Below are positions 57,144 to 64,000 of a DNA stretch of 64,000 nt, in pieces. A program made the translations under genes and the position numbers. This stretch comes from Lonicera japonica. Its lineage: Eukaryota > Streptophyta > Magnoliopsida > Dipsacales > Caprifoliaceae. Position 1 is the stretch's first letter, and the number at the start of each line of letters is the position of its first letter. The notes under the pieces were generated by a model. The model made no database searches. It was given only the letters and a program-made list of their open reading frames with translations, and was not told where the DNA came from. The stretch lies in assembly GCA_021464415.1 (NCBI GenBank), contig CM038468.1:5766001-5830000 (forward strand), read 5' to 3'.

Positions 57144-57894
57144 AATTCTGGTTTCGTCACTTTTTGGGCCAGTCGAGCTTACGACGATCCAGTGCTGTTA
57201 AATATAGGTCTGCTATCTGTTCTACATCACTCTCCCCTGCTTGAAAAGAACTCGTCCCCGAGTTAGTTGAGTTTGAATCGCTGGGCCCATTGGGTGGGTA
57301 GTACTCGTACAAGTCTGCTACATTGAATGTAGGGGAAATGGTCATATCGGGTGGTAAATCAACGACATAGGCATTATCGTTAATCCGCTTCAAAATCTTG
57401 TATGGGCCATATTTCTTCGCCTTTAACTTATTATAGGTTCCAACTGGAAACCTTTATTTACGAAGGTATACCATGACATAATCACCTTCCTCAAAAACCT
57501 TCTTCCGTCTCTTCTTATCAGTTGCTTCTTTATACTTGGCGATGGTGTCTTCTAAATGCTTTTTCACATCCTCTTGGATAGACAAAACCCATTATGCCAT
57601 GTTTTCTACTGCCACATTCTTTCCAGGCTGCTTGGGTAGACTCACCAAATCAAGTGTAAGCTTTGGGGGTTGGCAATAAACAATGGTAAATGGGGACTTG
57701 CCACTGGATCGGTTGACCATACTATTGTAAGCAAATTTCGCTTGGGCTAAGGCAAGGTCCCATTGTTTTGGCTTTGCTCCTGAAATGCAACAAATCATGT
57801 TATCCAAGGTTCGATTAGCCACCTCCGTTTGCCTGTCCGACTGTGGATGGCTGGTACTACTAAAGTTAAGGGAAGTATCAAACCGTTTCCACAA
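57144..57894 (-). pseudogene. Gypsy integrase C-terminal half
   Basis: From 57894 the frame reads [20 protein letters not shown], then RQTEVANR with the catalytic glutamate, then [18 protein letters not shown], and stops at 57592. It resumes with VLSIQEDVKKHLED and the 'YGPYKIL' type end (57157-57393). Stops at 57592 and near 57452 interrupt it. Its last 80 codons are what the triplication copied. Confidence 0.8.
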
Positions 57895-57900
57895 AGTCCT

Positions 57901-58929
57901 CTAAAAGTGAGAGAGGAACTTTGTGTCCCTATCTGAAGTGATTGACTTTGGCACCCCATGTAGACGAACTACTTCTCTGAAAAACAAATTAGCCACGTGA
58001 ACTGCATTAGAAGTCTTCTTGCATGCAATAAAATGAGCCATTTTATAAAAACGGTCCACCACGACAGAAACAGAATCGGCCCCTCGTTGAGTTCTAGGTA
58101 ACCCCAAGATGAAATCCATGGAAACGTCTTCCCAGGGAGCATTAGGAATTGGTAAAGGCATGTAAAGACCAGTATTTTGGGATTGGCCCTTTCCAGTTTG
58201 GCAGTTAGGGCACCGTTGCACATGATCCTCTATGTCACGCTTAAGTTGAGGCCAATAATACTGTTCTACTGCTAGTTTACGAGTCTTGTCTCCCCCCAAA
58301 TGTCCTCCTAAACCACCAGCATGCAACTCCCGAATAATTTGCTCCCTTAATGAACTCCTAGGAATGCAAAGTTGGTTCCCGTTAAAGATAAACCCTTCTT
58401 GTATATGCATACCACCTACGGACTTGCCTTCATTACATTGGGCCCATATATTACGAAAATCTTCATCGGATTCATACAGCTCTTTCAGATAATCAAACCC
58501 AGTAATTTCAGCCCTTAAAGTAATCAGGTAAGATGCTCTCCTACTTAGCGCGTCGGCTACTTTGTTCAATTGACCCGATTTGTGCTTTAAGGAGAATGTA
58601 AATCGCTGCAAAAACGAAACCCAGCGGGCATGCATTCTATTGACAGTATTTTGAATGTTGATGGTTTTAAGGGCCTGGTGATCGGTGAAAAGAACAAATT
58701 CCCGGTGTACTAAGTAAAGCTCCCATATCTTTAGTGCTCGTACGACTGCATAAAACTCTAGTTCATAAGTGGTCCACTTGCAGCTTGCGTCATTAAGCTT
58801 CTCACTATAAAAGGCTACTAGTTTCCCTTCTTGAGATAGGACAACCCTAACCCCTATAATAGATGCGTCACACTCCACTTGATAAAGTTTCTTAAAATCT
58901 GGTAAGGCAAGAGCAAGAGCATGGGACAA
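57901..58929 (-). pseudogene. Gypsy RNase H and integrase N-terminal/core
   Basis: Starts in RNase H ([20 protein letters not shown], then [10 protein letters not shown]). The integrase zinc finger ([13 protein letters not shown] ... CPNCQTGKG) lies at about residues 203-250. Catalytic aspartates are in [10 protein letters not shown] and ITSDRDTKF. It ends at a TAG (57903-57901) where relatives have tryptophan. The next frame continues in phase. Thirty-five residues separate the second D and the E when the stop is counted. Confidence 0.85.
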
Positions 58930-59497
58930 AACTGGTTTCAGCCTCTTCTCCCCACTGAAATTTATCCTTTTTCATGCATTCTGTAATTGGAGTTACAATG
59001 CTGCTAAAGTTGTGAATAAACCTGCGATAGAATGTAGCTAACCCGTGGAAACTGCGTACTTTAGTTACGTTCTTTGGGGATAGCCACTCCCTGATTGCCC
59101 GAACCTTTTCTTCGTCAACCTGGATACCCTCTCCGCTGACGATAAAACCCAAGAACAATAGGTTGGAGGTCATGAAACTACATTTCTTCAGGTTTATATA
59201 CAACTTACTTTTCTGCAGAACTGTCAAAACGTCTCTCAAATGTTGCAAATGATCTTCTTCTGTTTGGCTATATACCAGGATGTCATCGAAATAAGCAACC
59301 ACAAATCTTCCGATAAAAGGCTTTAGGACCCGATTTATTAACCTCATAAAAGTGCTTGGTGCATTTGACAGGCCAAATGGCATCACGAGCCATTCGTATA
59401 GGCCCTCATTTGTTTTGAAAGCTGTTTTCCATTCATCGCCCGGTCTTATTCGGATCTGGTGATAACCACTCTTTAGGTCAAGTTTGGTGATAACCAC
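58892..59497 (-). pseudogene. Gypsy reverse transcriptase core
   Basis: Contains [20 protein letters not shown], then [15 protein letters not shown], then [17 protein letters not shown] (active-site DD intact), then [14 protein letters not shown]. It is cut at the front by a 28-bp tandem expansion (59461-59554) and at the back by a small deletion and frameshift into RNase H (ETSF joined to a shifted frame). Confidence 0.85.
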
Positions 59498-59554
59498 TCT
59501 TTAGGTCAAGTTTGGTGATAACCACTCTTTAGGTCAAGTTTGCTGATAACCACT
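59461..59554. repeat. 28-bp tandem repeat, three units plus 10 bases, inside the RT gene
   Basis: GATAACCACTCTTTAGGTCA plus AGTTTGGT is repeated three times (third unit has one change, GCT) and followed by GATAACCACT. The unit spells [10 protein letters not shown] codons. 28 is not a multiple of 3, so each added unit shifts the frame. Confidence 0.95.
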
Positions 59555-60290
59555 TGACGGTGATCCGGTTGATAGCTCCTTCATTCGCCAACTGCCATAT
59601 TTCTTCTATCTGGGAACAACGCAAGGTCTCTTTTTTTCTCATATTCTTCTCATTGCCTCTTTTCTTTCTTTCATGTTTTTTAGAAAACTTTCATTTTTTT
59701 CATTTTGCTGATCTTTCCCTTATGGAGGGAGCATGTTGTTTCTTCTGGTATGAGTTCTTGACATTCCTTTCATTTTTTTTTCACCCCCTTCGCTTTCTAC
59801 GCCCACTATTTCTTTTCTTCTCCATTTTTTTCGATGTTCCTTCTTCTTCAAGGAATTGGTCATGGTTTACTAAAAGAACTGATTTCCCTTGAATTTGAAG
59901 GGCAGTAAGGAACTCCTCCTTTATCGGCCCCAATAATCTTTTACCCGTTCTTGTAAAACATATATACATTTTCCCTTCCACGGTGACTAGCATCGACATC
60001 AAAATGCCACGGCCTTCCTAGTATCATATGGCATGCATCCATTTCTACTCCATCGCACCTAACCTTATCTGTATAAGACTTATCGATTGAAAAAGAAACA
60101 ACACAGACTTCGGTCACCCTAGTTTCAGATCCGGTTTTGATCCAACCAATCTTGTAAGGGTGGGGGTGTTTCTCTGTCTTCAACCCTAGGTTTCGGACCA
60201 TGGATGATAAACAATATTCTCACTGCTGCCACTATCAAAAGTAACATCACAAACCTCCCGACTAACGGTGCAGCGGGTCCGCAACACATT
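59555..60290 (-). pseudogene. Gypsy protease and RT start, decayed
   Basis: 59941-60201 reads the end of a gypsy protease: KHPHPYKIGWIKTGSETRVT and DACHMILGRPWHFDVDASHR. 59781-60002 continues with linker-like sequence. Near 59570-59600 only GAINRITVKW remains of the RT N terminus, joined straight to the 28-bp repeats. About 30 residues of RT are therefore deleted. Confidence 0.75.
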
Positions 60291-60293
60291 GTG

Positions 60294-60551
60294 TCATTGA
60301 GGATGCTCTTCCCGTCGTGGGCTTAGTAATAGTCTCTGAACTACCAAAAAGTGGGATAGTAGCTTACCTTCATCTCCTGTAATGACTTCCTCTTTAATAT
60401 ATTCGGGGCCATTGTCTTCGAAACCTCCTGTGTCATCCTCACCATGCTCAACCAAGTTTAATGTGCATTGCAGCATCGTGCACTGGTTAGTTTTTATGAC
60501 CAGGCTGGAAACACCGAAAGCACTTGTCAGGTCCGGGTCACTCATACTCAT
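60294..60551 (-). pseudogene. Gypsy zinc knuckle/protease start, frameshifted
   Basis: The zinc knuckle CFRCFQPGHK is found in a different frame from the open one near 60510. The open frame (60294-60551) continues NQCTMLQCTLNLVEHGED and EVITGDEGKLLSHFLVVQRL, typical gypsy sequence between knuckle and protease. Confidence 0.7.
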
Positions 60552-61524
60552 TCTTCTTTGGTGCTAGGGCATTTTTGCTGGTACTGGCAGTTGCGGCAGT
60601 TGTCTTCTCTTGACTTCCCCCCACATTTCGATTATTAGGAGTTTGAGAATTCACTACAGGGTGCTTACTCTTCTCTTGGGAAAAATGGTTGAATGTAAAT
60701 GAACTAAGGGAACCAGATCTTGTTTTAGCCATCTCTAGCAAGGCTTCATTTCTTTCTAACACTGTTACCACATCTGACAACTTATACAAGGGCTGTAGAG
60801 CTACTTTCTCTTCTATATCCCAGCATAACACACCTTTAAAACGGGCCACCATTTGTATTTTTGATTCCACCAGATTGTTCCGAGATGAAAGCCTATAGAA
60901 CTCCTCAGCATAGTCGGCGACTGATCTGCTCCCCTGGTTGCAATCTTGGTACTGCTGATAAAGGACTTGTTCGTAATCTAGTGGCAAGTAACGAGCCTTA
61001 AGCATCTTTCTCATCTTGACCCATGTAGTCACCGAATTTTTCCTCTGCCGCGCATGAGACGTTTTTATTTGATCTTGCCATGCGGATGCATCGCCTTTGA
61101 GCTTATAGGCCATCAACTTCACTTGCCTTTCTTCTGGGATCCTCATATAGTCAAAGAAACGTTCAACCTCTGTGATCCAATCTAGGAATTCTTCTATACG
61201 AATATGACCTTGGAAACTGGGGAGGTCGATCTTCATAAGAAAATCTCGGGAATCATCTTCCTCATAATCACGATACCTTCCTTGGTTATGCCCAAACGCA
61301 TGAACACTGCAATTTTCTCTACCATCGTTGTTGTTTTTCGCGTAGGCTGGCTGCCTATACGGACGGTTCAGGTTGCGATTGTAAACAGGGTGTCCACGAT
61401 CACCGTCGTTGGACAGTCTGTTCTCCTCGCGGCATAGTTCCATTGCTATCAATCGAGCGAGCACCACTTGCACAGAAGCATTTAGATCATCCATTGTCTG
61501 ATTAACTTCACCCTGGAACTCCAT
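60538..61524 (-). CDS. Gypsy gag (328 aa, open)
   Basis: The ATG at 61524 opens a nucleocapsid-type gag. The N-terminal quarter is Arg/Asn-rich (RPYRQPAYAKNNNDGR). A retrotransposon gag domain (about 95-260) has KIDLPSFQGHIRIEEFLDWI, RQVKLMAYKLKGDASAWQDQ and QVLYQQYQDCNQGSRSVADY. A Ser/Thr-rich tail ends in PKKNEYE just before the zinc knuckle. This is the best preserved part of the element. Gag alone can form particles, but with pol broken it cannot retrotranspose on its own. Confidence 0.8.
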   Translation of the reverse strand: MEFQGEVNQTMDDLNASVQVVLARLIAMELCREENRLSNDGDRGHPVYNRNLNRPYRQPAYAKNNNDGRENCSVHAFGHNQGRYRDYEEDDSRDFLMKIDLPSFQGHIRIEEFLDWITEVERFFDYMRIPEERQVKLMAYKLKGDASAWQDQIKTSHARQRKNSVTTWVKMRKMLKARYLPLDYEQVLYQQYQDCNQGSRSVADYAEEFYRLSSRNNLVESKIQMVARFKGVLCWDIEEKVALQPLYKLSDVVTVLERNEALLEMAKTRSGSLSSFTFNHFSQEKSKHPVVNSQTPNNRNVGGSQEKTTAATASTSKNALAPKKNEYE

Positions 61525-61639
61525 AAACTAGGCTCTCGAAAGAGCCTCTCCCTCACGATCATCGTCATTTGAGGGGTTGCCACCATTGCGACGATTTGCC
61601 ATGCGATCAGATTAAGGCGAATATGGGATCCAAAACTTA

Positions 61640-61651
61640 GCTCTGATACTA
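61640..61651 (-). promoter_or_regulatory. Gypsy primer-binding site (mutated initiator tRNA-Met)
   Basis: The minus strand reads TAGTATCAGAGC, one change from TGGTATCAGAGC, two bases from the LTR end. Confidence 0.75.
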
Positions 61652-61653
61652 AT

Positions 61654-62050
61654 TGACGTAGCGAAAATCTATGAATGGGAAAAATAACTCACAATATAGG
61701 AGAAATAATCAAATTTTATTAAAGATCACCTGCCTAAACGATTACAATGAGAATTTCTTATAAAAGATTACAAAATGTAATAAAGGAAACAATTCGAAAA
61801 AAATTGCCAAAAATAGGAAATTGCAGAAATTATGGGATTCTGCAGCGCTGATGTCAAGGATCGCGCGGGATTTGACGGAAGTCAAATCTAACTTTTGAAA
61901 CTCAACTTATTGCGTTATTAAAACCTGCCTTAAATAGTAAATACGCGAATTCAGAGGCCTAAATGAAGGAATTTGGTCCAAAAAACGACGTGAATCACCG
62001 CCAAAGGCGGTGACTTGATTTCTTTGGGCCGTTTCGAGTCAAATTAGCCA
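61654..62050 (-). repeat. Gypsy LTR shared by two tandem elements
   Basis: 397 bp. It lacks about 11 bases present in copies A-C (around 'acaattttgaaataattcg'). To its right is polypurine tract and pol end, not host DNA, so it serves as 5' LTR of the left element and 3' LTR of the right one. Confidence 0.85.
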
Positions 62051-64000
62051 GCCCCCACACAATTCTGGTTTCGTCACTTTTTGGGCCAGTCGAGCTTACG
62101 ACGATCCAGTGCTGTTAAATATAGGTCTGCTATCTGTTCTACATCACTCTCCCTGCTTGAAAGAACTCGCCCCGATAGTTGAGTTTGAATCGCTGGGCTA
62201 ACCTTTTGGGTGGGTAGTACTCGTACAAGTCTGCTACATTGAATGTAGGGGAAATGGTCATATCGGGTGGTAAATCAACGACATAGGCATTATCGTTAAT
62301 CCGCTTCAAAATCTTGTATGGGCCATATTTCTTCGCCTTTAACTTATTATAGGTTCCAACTGGAAACCTTTATTTACGAAGGTATACCATGACATAATCA
62401 CCTTCCTCAAAAACCTTCTGTCCGTACTATTTGTGTCAGTTGCTATTTATACTTGGCGATTTGGTTTTCTAAATGCTTTTTCACATCCTCTTGGCAATGA
62501 AGAGCAAAACCCATTATGCCATGTTTTCTACTGCCACATTCTTTCCAGGTGCTTGGGTAGACTCACCAAATCAAGTAAGCTTTGGGGTTGGCATAAACAA
62601 TGGTAAATGGGGACTTGCCACTGGATCGGTTGACCAACTATTGTAAGCAAATTGCTTGGGCTAAGGCAAGGTCCCATTGTTTTGGCTTTAGTTCCTGAAA
62701 GCAAAATCATGTTATCAGGTCGATTGCCACCTCCGTTTGCCTGTCCGACTAATTAGTGAGATGCTGGTACTACTAAAGGAATTAAGGGAAGTATCAAACC
62801 GTTTCCACAAAGTCTCTAAAAGTGAGAGAGGAACTTTGTGTCCCTATCTGAAGTGATTGACTTTGGCACCCCATGTAGAGATTTCTCTGAAAAACAAATT
62901 AGCCACGTGATGCATAGAAGTCTTCTTGCATGCATAAAATGAGCCATTTTAAAAAACGTCCACACGACAGAAACAGAATGGCCCCTCGTTGATTCTAGGT
63001 AACCCCAAGATGAAATCCATGGAAACCTTCCCAGGGAGTTAGGAATTTAAAGGCAGTAAAGACCAGTATTTGTGGCCTTTCCATGGCAGTTAGGGCACCG
63101 TTGCACATGATTCTATGTCACGCTTAAGTAGGCCAATAATACTTTACTGTAGTTTACATCTTGTCTCCCCCCAAATGTCCTCCTACCACCAGCATGCAAC
63201 TCCCGAAAATTTGCTCCCTTAATGAACTCCTAGGAATGCAAAGTTTTCCCGTTAAAGATAAACCCTTCTTGTATATGCATACCACCTACGGACTTGCCTT
63301 CATTACATTGGGCCCATATATTACGAAAATCTTCATCGGATTCATACAGCTCTTTCAGATATTCAAACCCAGTAATGTTAGCCCTTAAAGTAATCAGGTA
63401 AGATGCTCTCCTACTTAGCGCGTGTCTTTGTTCATTGACCCGATTTGTGCTTTAGGAGAATTAAATCGCTGCAAAAACGAAACCAGCGGGCATGCATTCT
63501 ATTGACAGTATTTTGAATGTTGATGGTTTTAAGGGCCTGGTGATCGGTGAAAAGAACAAATTCCCGTGTACTAAGTAAAGCTCCCATATCTTTAGTGCTC
63601 GTACGACTGCATAAAACTCTAGTTCATAAGTGGTCCACTTGCAGCTTGCGTCATTAAGCTTCTCACTATAAAAGGCTACTAGTTTCCCTTCTTGAGATAG
63701 GACAACCCTAACCCCTATAATAGATGCGTCACACTCCACTTGATAAAGTTTCTTAAAATCTGGTAAGGCAAGAGCAAGAGCATGGGACAAAACTGGTTTC
63801 AGCCTCTTCTCCCCACTGAAATTTATCCTTTTTCATGCATCTGTATTGGATTACAATGCTGCTAAAGTTGTGAATAACCTGCATAGAATGTAGCTAACCC
63901 GTGGAAACTGCGTATATTACGTTCTTTGGGGATAGCCACTCCCTTTGCCCGAACCTTTTCTTCGTCAACCTGGATACCCTCTCCGCTGACGATAAACCCA
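62051..64000 (-). pseudogene. Second tandem gypsy pol copy, riddled with small deletions, runs off the window
   Basis: The segment follows 57134-59170 base for base: integrase end, integrase core, RNase H (63461-63790 open: [20 protein letters not shown]), RT. Many 1-5 base deletions and a few replacements break every frame between 62150 and 63250, whereas 63250-63420 and 63490-63830 are almost unchanged. No frame could give integrase. Confidence 0.85.

Larger units (their letters stand above)
49748..57377. repeat. Tandem triplication, copy C, split by an LTR element
   Basis: The third unit is complete (about 3130 bp without the insertion 50479-54971 and its target repeat) and runs without a break into the rest of the gypsy pol at 57378. 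Copy C therefore holds the original right-hand junction. Confidence 0.95.
56727..62050 (-). mobile_element. Gypsy (Ty3) LTR retrotransposon, decayed, LTR to LTR
   Basis: Left LTR 56727-57133 and right LTR 61654-62050 enclose a minus-strand gag-pol relic. The order gag, zinc knuckle, protease, RT, RNase H, integrase is the Ty3/gypsy order. The end of integrase ([27 protein letters not shown]) lacks a chromodomain in what is visible. The lineage is probably a chromovirus, but I cannot name it safely. The right LTR is shared with a second copy (62051 onward). Confidence 0.85.

Noticed and set aside
43489..57377. The 3.13-kb unit as a transposable element or satellite
   Set aside because: It has no terminal repeats or target duplications, spans unrelated pieces, and its edges share only a 5-base microhomology.

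Overview
The window is plant nuclear DNA, almost certainly from a eudicot. It is AT-rich, has GT-AG introns, and is dominated by plant-specific LTR retrotransposon lineages (Athila-type and other Ty3/gypsy, Copia), Mutator-like elements with 9-bp target duplications, and the relics of ordinary plant genes. I could not identify the species from sequence alone.

Only one host gene looks complete: a four-exon GMC-family FAD oxidoreductase (HOTHEAD / mandelonitrile-lyase-like, 556 aa) on the minus strand at 20244-23266, with a signal peptide, a TATA box and a CT-rich 5' leader. Two other host-gene relics are visible. One is the C-terminal half of an F-box protein (about 16781-17645), cut off by a Copia LTR. 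The other is the first exon of a lipid-transfer-like protein carried inside a Mutator-like element (27269-27500, a Pack-MULE).

Layout. 1-1400: decayed Copia pol and probable LTR. 2670-3793 and 16500-16780: an old minus-strand Copia element (gag/protease remnant, primer-binding site, LTR), split by 3794-16494, a young 12.7-kb Athila-type element on the minus strand. That element has 1941-bp LTRs, a 5-bp target duplication, a tRNA-Asp primer site, gag-pol with one premature TGA, and a third 415-aa ORF in the envelope position. 16781-19600: F-box pseudogene and a small LTR relic. 20244-25480: the GMC gene and its upstream region. 25489-27971: a solo LTR and the Pack-MULE, side by side. 28660-33423: a decayed Athila 3' end, itself interrupted by a solo LTR that contains another Mutator-like element. 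35.2-38.6 kb: a decayed gene with the plant 'putative gypsy-type transposase' domain. 39.1-42.66 kb: a diverged second copy of the GMC gene's upstream DNA.

43489-57377 is a direct tandem triplication of a 3.13-kb unit whose breakpoints share ATTAT. Its third copy is split by a very young 4.5-kb non-autonomous LTR element that encodes a retroviral-type protease but no recognisable reverse transcriptase or integrase. The triplication ends inside a minus-strand gypsy element (56727-62050), which shares its right LTR with a second tandem gypsy copy running off the window end (62051-64000).

The elements can be ordered in time by nesting: old Copia, then Athila; old Athila, then solo LTR, then Mutator-like element; gypsy insertion, then triplication, then the protease-only element. 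No CRISPR array, tRNA, rRNA or prokaryotic-type system was seen. The most unusual structures are the clustered 16-bp palindromes in the Athila LTRs, which appear to decay through their central CpG, the microhomology-bounded triplication, the Pack-MULE, and the protease-only retrotransposon.
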